This document shows, in pieces, positions 1 to 6,359 of a stretch of 12,882 nt of DNA. Position numbers and translations under genes: made by a program. Positions within the stretch are counted from its first letter, which is position 1. Each line of letters opens with the position of its first letter. Under the pieces are notes generated by a model. The model had not been told where the DNA came from and did no database searches. It was given only the letters and a program-made list of their open reading frames with translations. The stretch is from Prochlorothrix sp035286285. Lineage in GTDB: Bacteria; Cyanobacteriota; Cyanobacteriia; Prochlorotrichales; Prochlorotrichaceae. The stretch is from positions 1-12,882 of the forward strand of contig JAYKJG010000033.1 of assembly GCA_035286285.1 (NCBI GenBank), in the 5' to 3' direction.

Positions 1-291
1 TTTCTGGGCCTGAGCATTCTTCAGCCCCGCCAACGCTGGCCGATTCTCTTAGTGGGTTACCTAAGCGCCGCTTTTCTTCATACTCTGTGGAACTGGGCCG
101 GTTTAGCCAGTGCCGTTCTCCTCACCATTGCGGGTTTGCTCTCCTATTTTGTCCTGATGGGGGCCATCCTCAAGGCCCGCGCCCTCTCTCCCACCCGCGC
201 CCAAAATTTCGCCACTAATCTCTACTATCCGCCCCCGTCCGACTCCCGATCGAAACCTTATACCCAATCCGTTGAGCCTGAAACAGAATAA
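1..291 (+). CDS. PrsW-family intramembrane protease, C-terminal part (5' end outside window)
   Basis: The reading frame is open from the first base of the window, so the gene starts upstream; the GTG at 52 is only an internal codon. The visible 96 residues hold two hydrophobic segments, FLHTLWNWAGLASAVLLT and a following stretch ending in LMGAILKARA. They are followed by a polar, proline-rich cytoplasmic-type tail. The HTLWN motif in a membrane helix resembles the conserved histidine motif near the C-terminus of PrsW-type membrane proteases, which cleave membrane-bound substrates such as anti-sigma factors in Bacillus. The other family motifs (the Glu-rich ones) would lie outside the window, so the assignment rests on one motif and the membrane pattern. 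It could be another polytopic membrane protein. A two-hairpin repeat begins three bases after the stop codon. Confidence 0.55.
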   Translation, partial: FLGLSILQPRQRWPILLVGYLSAAFLHTLWNWAGLASAVLLTIAGLLSYFVLMGAILKARALSPTRAQNFATNLYYPPPSDSRSKPYTQSVEPETE

Positions 292-294
292 ACG

Positions 295-368
295 GGTAGG
301 GGTCGTGCCCCTGTGCCGACCCTCTGACCGCCAAATACAGGGGCAACCACGGGGGGATTGCCCCTACC
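295..368 (-). repeat. Two-hairpin GTAGGGG repeat, copy A
   Basis: A 74-bp intergenic repeat bounded by GGTAGGGG and CCCCTACC, which are mutually inverted. It contains two hairpins: AGGGG-TCGTG-CCCCT, and GGGGCAA with TTGCCCC around an 11-base loop. Taking the form near 12793 as forward, this copy is inverted. It starts three bases after the stop of the upstream membrane-protease gene, so it could also act as a transcription end or RNA-stabilising structure. There is no T-run typical of an intrinsic terminator. The rest of the 263-bp gap up to 554 shows nothing I recognise. Confidence 0.8.
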
Positions 369-554
369 AAAACGGATCGAGATTAGTCGGATTTGGTATA
401 AAGTCCCCACTACTAGACCGGCCCCTGGCGCTACAACGAGCAGCGTTCTTGGGTTCCCAAAATCAAGGCTTCCCAACCTCTTCCCCAACCTTTCCCCCAG
501 GTTCACACAGCAGCTTGCCCTGGATTGCTATAAACTTTATTAAGATAGTTAACA

Positions 555-1712
555 ATGCCGACTCGCTGGTTGCCTTACACTATGGTCTTGGTTCGCCCCT
601 CCCAATTACCTGGCGCTTGCACTGCAACCCTGGTTTCCCTCTTTGCTGGCCTTGGCCTAGCGACACTGCCCCAAGTTCGTGCAGAATCTGCCCCAGACGC
701 AACACCCTTAGCGGAAGCCCTCGCTCAGGAGAGCCTGTTAGCCCAGGCTAACCCGGATGAGCTACCCGATGACTTGCGACCCCTGAGCCAAGACAGCAGC
801 TTGCTGAGTTTGGAGGGGGGACAGCGGTTGCTCCAGTCGGCCAACCTTGCCATGAATCGGGGCGACTATAGCGCAGCAGAAACGGATCTGAAAAACGCCC
901 GTATTGCCTTCAACCAAATCAGTAACTTTCACCAGCAGCTTTTTGACCTGTTTTTGGGCATTGATGCACGGGTGGCCGATCGCCAACGGCTGAAAGCCGT
1001 CGAAGCCGCCCAACTGCGGGATGAGTCGGCCTATCAGTTAGCCCTAGCCCACTTGGCCAAACAGGAACACGCCCTTGCTCTACCCCTGCTGATTCAAGTC
1101 ATCCGTAGCCAAAACCCCACATCAAGCTTGGGACAGCAAGCCCACCAGCGCCTCTTTGAAATTGGCTTTATGGATTCGCCTTCGCCCTTGTTGACCCCAG
1201 GGAGTGCTGCGGCCTTGGGTGAAGGAGGCTCTAGCCCAGGGGCTGCGCCGTCAGCGGTTCCGGTGCCCGACGATCGGCCCCTCAACCAACCCAACAGCCC
1301 CCTCAGCTTGGGTACAGGACGGCGACTGATGCAGGAAGCCGAAGCCGCCCTCAGTCAGCGGGACTATGCCACCACTGCGGACAAGTTAAAGGAAGCGCGG
1401 CGCGTCTTTAACCAACTCAGCAACCTCTACCAGGATCTTAATTCTGCCTTTCGGGGGATTTATACCGATGTTGCTGAAGTTGCACGACTTCAGGCGGTGG
1501 ATGCAGCGAGCTTACGGGATGAATCTGCCTATCAGTTGGCCCTGGTCCACCGGGTCCAAAATCAGTCGGAACTGGCGGTGCCCCTGCTGATCCAAATTTT
1601 GCAGAGCCAGAATCCTGCCTCGGACTTGGGACAGCAAGCCTATGCTCAGCTTTTAGAGTTGGGCTTTGTGGATACGCCCTATCGCTGGCAAGGGGTGACG
1701 GGGAACCGTTAG
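555..1712 (+). CDS. Exported protein with two tandem copies of a 126-residue helical module
   Basis: A 385-residue protein with a hydrophobic N-terminal segment (residues about 21-40) ending LPQVRA-ES, which fits a Sec signal peptide, so it is probably periplasmic or membrane-attached. Residues 84-209 and 250-375 are homologous and align without gaps; by hand count about 68 of 126 positions are identical. The best-kept block in both is LRDESAYQLAL, followed by PLLIQ, SQNP, LGQQA and a GF-D-P ending. The repeats are alpha-helical in character and TPR-like. The linker (about 210-249) is Ala/Pro/Gly/Ser-rich. From memory, this module resembles a conserved cyanobacterial protein of unknown function that usually has one copy; this is not verified here. 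The ATG at 582 is an alternative start that gives a more typical signal peptide. No clear ribosome binding site precedes either ATG. Function unknown. Confidence 0.85.
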   Translation: MPTRWLPYTMVLVRPSQLPGACTATLVSLFAGLGLATLPQVRAESAPDATPLAEALAQESLLAQANPDELPDDLRPLSQDSSLLSLEGGQRLLQSANLAMNRGDYSAAETDLKNARIAFNQISNFHQQLFDLFLGIDARVADRQRLKAVEAAQLRDESAYQLALAHLAKQEHALALPLLIQVIRSQNPTSSLGQQAHQRLFEIGFMDSPSPLLTPGSAAALGEGGSSPGAAPSAVPVPDDRPLNQPNSPLSLGTGRRLMQEAEAALSQRDYATTADKLKEARRVFNQLSNLYQDLNSAFRGIYTDVAEVARLQAVDAASLRDESAYQLALVHRVQNQSELAVPLLIQILQSQNPASDLGQQAYAQLLELGFVDTPYRWQGVTGNR

Positions 1713-1730
1713 CGATCGGAGTTGGATACG

Positions 1731-1829
1731 GGGTGCATTTCACGATCGCCCCCGGACAGCCGGACCAGCTATCCCACAAGAAGCCTTGGGGTGGATAAGC
1801 CCCTGGACTGTCCACCGTGAAATGGACCC
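1731..1829. mobile_element. MITE-like element, copy 1 (99 bp)
   Basis: The left end GGGTGCATTTCACG (1731-1744) is matched by CGTGAAATGGACCC (1816-1829), an inverted repeat with one mismatch in 14. The length is nearly that of the element at 4207-4304, which has the same termini. There is no coding capacity. I see no clear target-site duplication (TGGATACG on the left, TAGACGTG on the right), so this may be an older insertion. It lies between the duplicated-module gene and bolA. Confidence 0.65.
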
Positions 1830-1844
1830 TAGACGTGGCTAGGC

Positions 1845-1871
1845 TAGTGCTGGGTTAGTGCTGGGTTAGTG
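1845..1871. repeat. 11-bp direct repeat, about 2.5 copies
   Basis: TAGTGCTGGGT occurs at 1845-1855 and 1856-1866, followed by a partial third copy (TAGTG). It lies about 90 bases upstream of bolA. It may be simple slippage or spaced binding sites; nothing distinguishes these. Confidence 0.6.
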
Positions 1872-1951
1872 TAGGCAACGGATGACGATCGGCGGGTGGG
1901 CAAACATGGTAAGAACTATAGGAGAGCACCCGCAAGAATTTGATAATGCAT

Positions 1952-1960
1952 AAAGGAGAG
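1952..1960 (+). promoter_or_regulatory. Ribosome binding site of bolA
   Basis: AAAGGAGAG lies just before the ATG at 1964, with AGGAG five bases from the start. It settles the start at 1964 rather than at the in-frame ATG at 1940, which has no such site and would add eight residues absent from typical BolA proteins. Confidence 0.7.
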
Positions 1961-1963
1961 TCT

Positions 1964-2218
1964 ATGGTAACACCCGATCAGGTGACCACAATGATCCAAG
2001 CCCAACTCCCCGATGCTCAAGTCCAGGTCCAGGACTTGACAGGTGGCGGTGATCATTACCAGGTCACGGTTATTTCTGCGGCTTTTGCGGGCCAATCCTT
2101 GGTGAAGCAACACCAAATGGTCTATGGCGCGGTGAGAGGGGCCATGGCCTCGGAGGCGATTCATGCCTTTGCGCTCAAAACCTATACCCCGGAAGCATGG
2201 CAGGCGGCTGCCCACTAA
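1964..2218 (+). CDS. bolA: BolA-family protein
   Basis: An 84-residue protein, the usual size for a short BolA. It shows the BolA pattern: the variable loop GGGDHYQ with His31, a central KQHQMVYGAV helix with His50, and the near-invariant C-terminal histidine in AIHAFALKTYTP (His67). A histidine in the variable loop places it with the His-type rather than the Cys-type BolA proteins. BolA proteins of this kind bind monothiol CGFS glutaredoxins and share a [2Fe-2S] cluster with them, acting in iron-sulfur trafficking or sensing. The next gene, 123 bp downstream on the same strand, encodes exactly that partner, so the pair is probably co-expressed. The start follows from the ribosome binding site at 1952-1960. 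Confidence 0.93.
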   Translation: MVTPDQVTTMIQAQLPDAQVQVQDLTGGGDHYQVTVISAAFAGQSLVKQHQMVYGAVRGAMASEAIHAFALKTYTPEAWQAAAH

Positions 2219-2341
2219 GGGCTGACCTGTTCCTCGCCCCCAGTTCTCTCCCAGGGCGAGAGAGGGGAGCACCATCGCTTCTGGTTCCTTGAAAATTGCC
2301 CTATCTTTTCTCTTTAGTCTCTTTACGGATTGGAATACCCT

Positions 2342-2665
2342 ATGAATCCTGAATTGAAAGCCCGCTTAGATAACTTGGTTCAACAGAACAAGATTATGGT
2401 CTTCATGAAGGGCAGTAAGCTGATGCCCCAGTGTGGCTTTTCTAATAACGTGGTCCAAATCCTCAATACCCTTGCGGTGCCCTTTGAGACCTGTGATGTG
2501 CTGTCGGATCCGGATATCCGGCAGGGGATTAAGGAATACTCCAACTGGCCCACGATTCCCCAGGTTTACGTGAATGGGGAGTTTGTGGGAGGGTCTGACA
2601 TTCTGATTGAGTTATACCAAAGCGGTGAACTTCAGCAGATGTTGGAAGTTGCCCTTGCGTCTTAG
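2342..2665 (+). CDS. grxD: Monothiol glutaredoxin, CGFS type (Grx4/GrxD)
   Basis: A 107-residue single-domain CGFS glutaredoxin of normal length. The active-site motif CGFS spans residues 31-34, preceded by FMKGSKLMPQ. The cis-proline segment WPTIPQVYVNGEFVGGSD (69-86) provides the TIP loop and the GG-SD glutathione-binding residues. The conserved lysine of the FMKG segment is Lys23. These proteins bind a [2Fe-2S] cluster with two glutathiones as a homodimer or with BolA, and pass clusters to targets; they are poor classical disulfide reductases. The upstream bolA gene supports this role. ATG 2342 is chosen over the TTG at 2330 because MNPELKARLD matches the usual start of the family. No strong ribosome binding site is visible. 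Confidence 0.96.
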   Translation: MNPELKARLDNLVQQNKIMVFMKGSKLMPQCGFSNNVVQILNTLAVPFETCDVLSDPDIRQGIKEYSNWPTIPQVYVNGEFVGGSDILIELYQSGELQQMLEVALAS

Positions 2666-2683
2666 GGGATCTTTGGCAACGGG

Positions 2684-2837
2684 GGGTGCATCCCACTTTG
2701 CAGATATCTTGGTAGGGGTCGTGCCCCCGTGGCTCCCCTCTTCGGCCCAAAACCGGGGCAACCATGGGGGATTTGCCCCGACTCCAAACCCAGGGTAATC
2801 CTAAACCCAGGGCAACCACGGGGGGATTGCCCCTACC
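2684..2837 (-). repeat. GTAGGGG repeat, copy B, with MITE-like left end and extra half copy
   Basis: The stretch starts with GGGTGCATCCCACTTTGCAG (2684-2703), a variant of the MITE terminus. A full two-hairpin core in reverse orientation follows (2711 to about 2785), then an extra half core GGGGCAACC...TTGCCCCTACC-type (about 2810-2837). The short string AAACCCAGGG is repeated just before the extra half core, as if by local duplication. The core is reversed relative to the MITE-like end when compared with copies at 6219 and 12760. It fills most of the 279-bp gap between grxD and the TPR gene. Confidence 0.75.
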
Positions 2838-2944
2838 CGGTTTCTGGTCAATCTGGAATGCTTTCCGATCAGAGGGTGCATCTGATCCAGGGGTTTTACT
2901 AGCCCAGTCCCTTTAGTCTCTTCGACCTTCTTCACTCCCTCGCC

Positions 2945-4189
2945 ATGTCCAAAATGTCTTTGGTTTTTGCTTCGCTGCCGCTGTGGCTGAGGCGCAGTCT
3001 CGGTGGTGCCGTTGGTAGTGGCCTGCTGTTGATGGTGGCTCCGGGTGTGGGTCTAGCTGCTGAGGCGGCGATCGGGGGAGAGGGGGCGATCGGGTCAGCA
3101 GACGTGGGGCGGCGGCTGGATGCTCCGGTCGGGGCTAGCGGGGCTGGCTCTGGGGGGATGCTGGAGCTAGGGGCGCTGGCGGGGCCAGATCTGGCGATCG
3201 TCGCCCAAGCGCCGGATATTAATACTTTGCTAGACGATGCGCGGGAGCAGGTTGAGCAGGGACAGTATGGCCAAGCCTTGAACCTTTACCAACAGGCTGT
3301 CCAGATTGAAGCCGACAATGCCCAAATTTATTCCGCCATTGCCTATACCCAATATCAGTTGGGGAGTTTTCAGGCAGCGGCGAATAGTTTCCGCCAAGCC
3401 ATTGCCTTGGATCCCCGTAATGCCGATTTTGCCTATGGCCTCGGTCGCGCTTTGGGGGACGTGGGGGATTTCCAGGGGGCGGTCACGGCTTTACGTCAAG
3501 CCCTATCCCTCAATCCCAGACATCAGGATGCCCTGCTGGCGCTGGGTAAGATGCTGGAGCGCCAAGGCGATTTGGCCGGGTCGTTGCAAATTTATGAGCA
3601 ACTGTTGACCCTCGATCGCCGCAATTGGCAATCCTATACGGCTAAGGCGGATTTATTGATGCGCCAAGACCGCTTTGGGGAGGCGATCGAGATCTTAGAA
3701 CAGGCCCAGGCGATCGCCCCCTACGAAGCCGAGATTTACGTCAAGTTGGGAACCGCAGCGTTTGGTTTGGGCAATCCCCGTGAAGGCTTCGCGGCCTTTG
3801 AAGAAGCGGTTCGACTCGATCCCCGTAACGCCGATCTCCAGTACAAGCGCGGCGCGATTTTCCAAACCCTGGGCAATTTGGATTTGGCCCTGGTTGCCCA
3901 TCAACAGGCCATTAAGTTAAACCCCAACTTTGGTGCAGCCCGTGAGGAAGTGATCAAAATCTATCTGGCCCAGGAAAACTATTTGTTGGCCGTGGTCAAT
4001 AGTCAACTGTGGGCGGAGCGGGATCCTCGGAACCCGGTGCCCTACCGTTATTTGGGCGTTGCGCTGCGGGGCCGGGGCCGATCGACGGAGGCCATGACTG
4101 CATTTCAACAGGCCCGAATGCTGTACCAACAGGCCCAGGATGCCCAGGGGGTTCGCCAAGTGGAACAACTGATGCGGGCTACGCCCTAA
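2945..4189 (+). CDS. Exported tetratricopeptide-repeat (TPR) protein
   Basis: A 414-residue protein. Residues 1-39 carry a basic stretch (LRR) and a hydrophobic segment GSGLLLMVAPGVGLAAEA, a likely signal peptide or membrane anchor. A Gly/Ala-rich linker follows (about 40-90). From residue 93 to 412 there are about nine 34-residue TPR units with regular phase near 93, 127, 161, 195, 229, 263, 297, 331 and 365. Typical cores are ALDPRNADFAYGLG and KLNPNFGAAREE; the unit near 331 is the most divergent. TPR arrays form a superhelix that binds other proteins, so this is probably a scaffold in the periplasm or at a membrane; no catalytic part is present. ATG 2945 gives a plausible leader and ATG 2954 is an alternative. 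No clear ribosome binding site is seen. The specific partner is unknown. Confidence 0.92.
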   Translation: MSKMSLVFASLPLWLRRSLGGAVGSGLLLMVAPGVGLAAEAAIGGEGAIGSADVGRRLDAPVGASGAGSGGMLELGALAGPDLAIVAQAPDINTLLDDAREQVEQGQYGQALNLYQQAVQIEADNAQIYSAIAYTQYQLGSFQAAANSFRQAIALDPRNADFAYGLGRALGDVGDFQGAVTALRQALSLNPRHQDALLALGKMLERQGDLAGSLQIYEQLLTLDRRNWQSYTAKADLLMRQDRFGEAIEILEQAQAIAPYEAEIYVKLGTAAFGLGNPREGFAAFEEAVRLDPRNADLQYKRGAIFQTLGNLDLALVAHQQAIKLNPNFGAAREEVIKIYLAQENYLLAVVNSQLWAERDPRNPVPYRYLGVALRGRGRSTEAMTAFQQARMLYQQAQDAQGVRQVEQLMRATP

Positions 4190-4206
4190 GCGGCTTCCCC
4201 CTATTT

Positions 4207-4304
4207 GGGTGCATTTCACTTTTGCCAGTGGGCGGACTAAAGTCCGCACTACGAGCCTTTTGAGCTAGGTTAGGGGCTGGCTTGCTCCAAAGTGAAATGC
4301 ACCC
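4207..4304. mobile_element. MITE-like element, copy 2 (98 bp) with target-site duplication
   Basis: A perfect 16-bp terminal inverted repeat: GGGTGCATTTCACTTT at 4207-4222 and its exact complement at 4289-4304. Both sides are flanked by the same eight bases CCCTATTT (4199-4206 and 4305-4312), as expected for a target-site duplication. The interior includes a perfect hairpin GCGGACT-AA-AGTCCGC (4232-4247), and there is no coding capacity. This is the signature of a non-autonomous miniature transposon moved by a transposase encoded elsewhere. I cannot assign the parental IS family. It lies 17 bases after the TPR gene stop and could also affect its mRNA end. Confidence 0.85.
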
Positions 4305-4356
4305 CCCTATTTCCCCCCCTGTTAGGGGGCAATACCAGAGCAGTACCCTCTAACCT

Positions 4357-4980
4357 ATGCCCTTGCCTATTTTCCGCACCGATCGCCTGTTGCTGCGTCC
4401 TTGGAACCCAACCCAGGATGCGGCGGCGGGTTTGACCATTTATGGGGATCCCCAGGTCATGGCTTGGGTGGCACCGGGGAGGGTGGATCGGGATCTAGAA
4501 GCGGTGGAGTGGCGGCTGCGGCGGTATGCCAAGGTGGGAGAGCAGGGCAAGCCCCAGGGCTGTTGGGCGGTGATGGATTTGTACCGGGGGCGGACGATCG
4601 GCAATTTGCTGCTGTTGCCCTTGGGGACGGGCCAGCGATCGGTCCCTGGCTTGACCCAGCCCCAACCGGCACGGCTGGAAATCGGCTGGCATTTTTGCCC
4701 CCAGTATTGGGGTCGTGGCTATGCCACGGAGGCGGCTCAGCAAATTTTGGACTATGGCCTGAGTTTTTCCTGGATTTCTGCCCTGTATGCCGTGGTGATT
4801 CCAGGCAACGATCGCTCCTATCGCCTTGCCCATCGCCTAGGCATGATTAACCTCGGCCAAACCCGCCGCTACTATGGGGGCCAATCCTTGGAGGTGTTTA
4901 AGAAGCTCCGCGATCGGCCCCAGGTCTCTCAACAGCCTTGGGCGGGTCTGCGGGTCGATCGCGATCGACCTAGCCTCTGA
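4357..4980 (+). CDS. GNAT-family N-acetyltransferase (RimJ/RimL-like)
   Basis: A 207-residue protein with the GNAT fold of the ribosomal-protein acetyltransferase type. The N-terminus FRTDRLLLRPWNPTQDAA is typical of this group. The acetyl-CoA pyrophosphate-binding motif is WGRGYATEAAQ (118-128), after strand LEIGWHFCPQY. The later segment VIPGNDRSYRLAHRLGM (147-163) matches motif B, with the conserved Asn-x-x-Ser helix. Residues after about 185 form an extra Arg/Pro-rich tail with no recognised role. These enzymes transfer acetyl from acetyl-CoA to amino groups of proteins or small molecules; the substrate cannot be told. The gene converges on fcl with only 21 bases between the stop codons, and I see no terminator between them. 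Confidence 0.88.
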   Translation: MPLPIFRTDRLLLRPWNPTQDAAAGLTIYGDPQVMAWVAPGRVDRDLEAVEWRLRRYAKVGEQGKPQGCWAVMDLYRGRTIGNLLLLPLGTGQRSVPGLTQPQPARLEIGWHFCPQYWGRGYATEAAQQILDYGLSFSWISALYAVVIPGNDRSYRLAHRLGMINLGQTRRYYGGQSLEVFKKLRDRPQVSQQPWAGLRVDRDRPSL

Positions 4981-5001
4981 AGGCTCTCCCACATCGGTGC
5001 G

Positions 5002-5940
5002 TTAACCGGGGTTTTGGCGGTACCAGGCGATCGTCTGGCTTAGCCCCTGACGAAAATCCACCGCTGTTTTAAAGTCGAAGGCGGCGATCGCGCGACTGGT
5101 GTCTAAACAACGACGGGGCTGGCCATTGGGCTTGTCTGTTTCCCAAATAATTTCCGCCTCAAACTCCATTAGCTCGGCAATGAGCATCACCAACTCTTTG
5201 ATCGAAATCTCATGGCCTGACCCTAAATTCACCGGTTCCGGGTCGCTGTAGGCTTGGGTGGCCAAAACAATACCCCTGGCCGCATCGGTGGAGTAGAGAA
5301 ACTCCCGCGTTGGGGTGCCATCGCCCCAGACCGGAAAGGTGCGATCGCCCCGTTGCTGAGCGTCATGGACCTTGCGAATGAGGGCCGGAATCACATGGGA
5401 ACTGGCGGGGTTAAAGTTATCCTCCGGGCCGTAGAGATTCACTGGCAGTAGATAGATACCGTCGAAGCCATACTGCTGACGGTAGGCTTGAAGCTGCACC
5501 AAGAGCGCTTTTTTGGCGATACCGTAGGGGGCATTGGTTTCTTCGGGATAGCCGAGCCACAGGTCATCTTCTTTAAAGGGCACGGGTGTAAATTTAGGAT
5601 AGGCACAGACAGTGCCCACACAGACAAACTTTTGTACCCCCGCCTGATAGGCCGTATGGATAAGCTGCGCCCCCATCATCAGGTTATCGTAGAATAATTC
5701 CCCCGGTTTTTCTCGATTGAGGCCAATACCGCCGACATGGGCCGCAAGGTGGATGACAATATCTTGGCCCTGTACGGCTTGTTCACAGGCAGACAGTTGT
5801 CGCAGATCGCAGTCCCGCGATCGGGGGGTTGTAATCTTGTCCTGCTGCGCCCCCGCTGCGATCAGTTGCGCTACAACTTGGCGACCGAGAAACCCTGCAC
5901 CGCCGGTTACCAAGATGCGGCGATCGCTTAAATTGACCAT
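5002..5940 (-). CDS. fcl: GDP-L-fucose synthase (NAD-dependent epimerase/reductase family)
   Basis: A 312-residue extended short-chain dehydrogenase. The nucleotide-binding motif GGAGFLG (13-19) follows strand RILVT. HLAAHVGGIG (64-73) matches the GDP-fucose synthase signature. The catalytic YGIAK gives Tyr139 and Lys143. VGTVCAYPK places Thr110 and Cys112 where the E. coli enzyme has Ser107 and Cys109, and His182 may match its His179. It turns GDP-4-keto-6-deoxy-mannose into GDP-L-fucose by epimerisation and NADPH reduction. The preceding same-strand gene gmd makes its substrate, so they form one pathway. The start at 5940 is supported by AAGGAGAG at 5948-5955; an upstream in-frame ATG at 5991 lacks such a site. 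The 419-bp gap to gmd is filled by repeats, which is odd for two genes of one pathway. Confidence 0.93.
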   Translation of the reverse strand: MVNLSDRRILVTGGAGFLGRQVVAQLIAAGAQQDKITTPRSRDCDLRQLSACEQAVQGQDIVIHLAAHVGGIGLNREKPGELFYDNLMMGAQLIHTAYQAGVQKFVCVGTVCAYPKFTPVPFKEDDLWLGYPEETNAPYGIAKKALLVQLQAYRQQYGFDGIYLLPVNLYGPEDNFNPASSHVIPALIRKVHDAQQRGDRTFPVWGDGTPTREFLYSTDAARGIVLATQAYSDPEPVNLGSGHEISIKELVMLIAELMEFEAEIIWETDKPNGQPRRCLDTSRAIAAFDFKTAVDFRQGLSQTIAWYRQNPG

Positions 5941-5947
5941 AACAGTA

Positions 5948-5955
5948 CTCTCCTT
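5948..5955 (-). promoter_or_regulatory. Ribosome binding site of fcl
   Basis: On the minus strand AAGGAGAG lies seven bases before the ATG at 5940. It is nearly the same site as that of bolA and decides the start. Its presence after a long repeat-filled gap means fcl can be translated independently of gmd. Confidence 0.7.
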
Positions 5956-6065
5956 ATAGCGGCTAAGACTGGAGTGAGATACAAGCCACAAGCTACCCTA
6001 TCTTCAGCGGTAGGGGCGCGGTTTTCGCGCCCAATGCAGCATTTTGTCCTCGATCGTTAATCTTC

Positions 6066-6196
6066 CAAGAGGGCCGGAAGACCCGGCCCCTACCCAAGAG
6101 GGCCGGAAGACCCGGTTTGTCCCCGATCGTTAATCTTCCAAGAGGGCCGGAAGACCCGGCCCCTACCCAAGAGGGCCGGAAGACCCGGCCCCTACC
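6066..6196. repeat. 29-bp hairpin unit, four copies in two pairs
   Basis: The unit begins CAAGAGGGCCGGAAGACCCG and ends GCCCCTACC. Copies start at 6066, 6095 (cut off after 21 bases), 6139 and 6168. Each can form a GGGCCGG/CCGGCCC stem with an AAGAC loop. The two pairs are separated by a spacer ending GATCGTTAATCTTC that is also duplicated, so the larger period is 73 bp. Near-identity of the copies suggests recent duplication. Confidence 0.9.
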
Positions 6197-6218
6197 CAAG
6201 ACTTGAGGCGATTTGAGA

Positions 6219-6332
6219 GGGTCCATTGCATTTTGGCAGATTCCCCAATTCTGGTAGGGGCAATCCCCCCGTGGTTGCCCCGGTGGTGGGTCGCCAAGAG
6301 AGGAGCCACAGGGGCGCAACCCCTATCTACCC
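6219..6332 (+). repeat. GTAGGGG repeat, copy C, with MITE-like left end
   Basis: It starts GGGTCCATTGCATTTTGGCA, a variant of the MITE terminus, followed by the two-hairpin core from 6253: GGTAGGGGCAATCCCCCC, GTGGTTGCCCC, then a second hairpin around GGGGCGCAACCCC. Spacing from the left end to the core is 34 bases, against 33 in the copy at 12760, so both form one composite unit. The right boundary is degenerate. Confidence 0.8.
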
Positions 6333-6359
6333 CATAATTTGGGTAGGGGCAATCTCCCC

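Larger units (their letters stand above)
5993..6359. repeat. Repeat cluster between gmd and fcl
   Basis: This gene-free stretch is almost entirely repeats. In order: a hairpin GGGCGCG-GTTTT-CGCGCCC (6014-6032); a 73-bp tandem duplication (6046-6118 and 6119-6188) that itself contains paired 29-bp units; a composite GTAGGGG repeat (6219 to about 6332); and a truncated repeat start GGGTAGGGGCAATCTCCCC (6341-6359) that runs up to the gmd stop codon. No promoter or T-rich terminator is evident. A continuous reading frame can be drawn through it, but it only translates the repeats. Confidence 0.8.

Noticed and set aside
258..506. Minus-strand frame through copy A of the repeat, and the similar plus-strand frames at 272-751, 2607-2798 and 12626-12871
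   Set aside because: They translate the GTAGGGG repeat (strings such as GTGARPLP recur), overlap real genes and have no ribosome binding sites.
1940..1963. Upstream ATG as the bolA start
   Set aside because: The ribosome binding site lies between this ATG and the one at 1964, and the extra residues are not typical of BolA.
2233..2260. Possible terminator or attenuator hairpin CTCGCCC/GGGCGAG between bolA and grxD
   Set aside because: The stem is short, the loop is 14 bases and no T-run follows.
5993..6319. A 108-residue minus-strand frame between gmd and fcl
   Set aside because: It is only the translation of the tandem and GTAGGGG repeats; repeated peptide strings follow the DNA repeats exactly.
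5993..6359. CRISPR array formed by the 29-bp units
   Set aside because: The units are adjacent or separated by a duplicated spacer rather than unique spacers of uniform length, and no cas genes are near.
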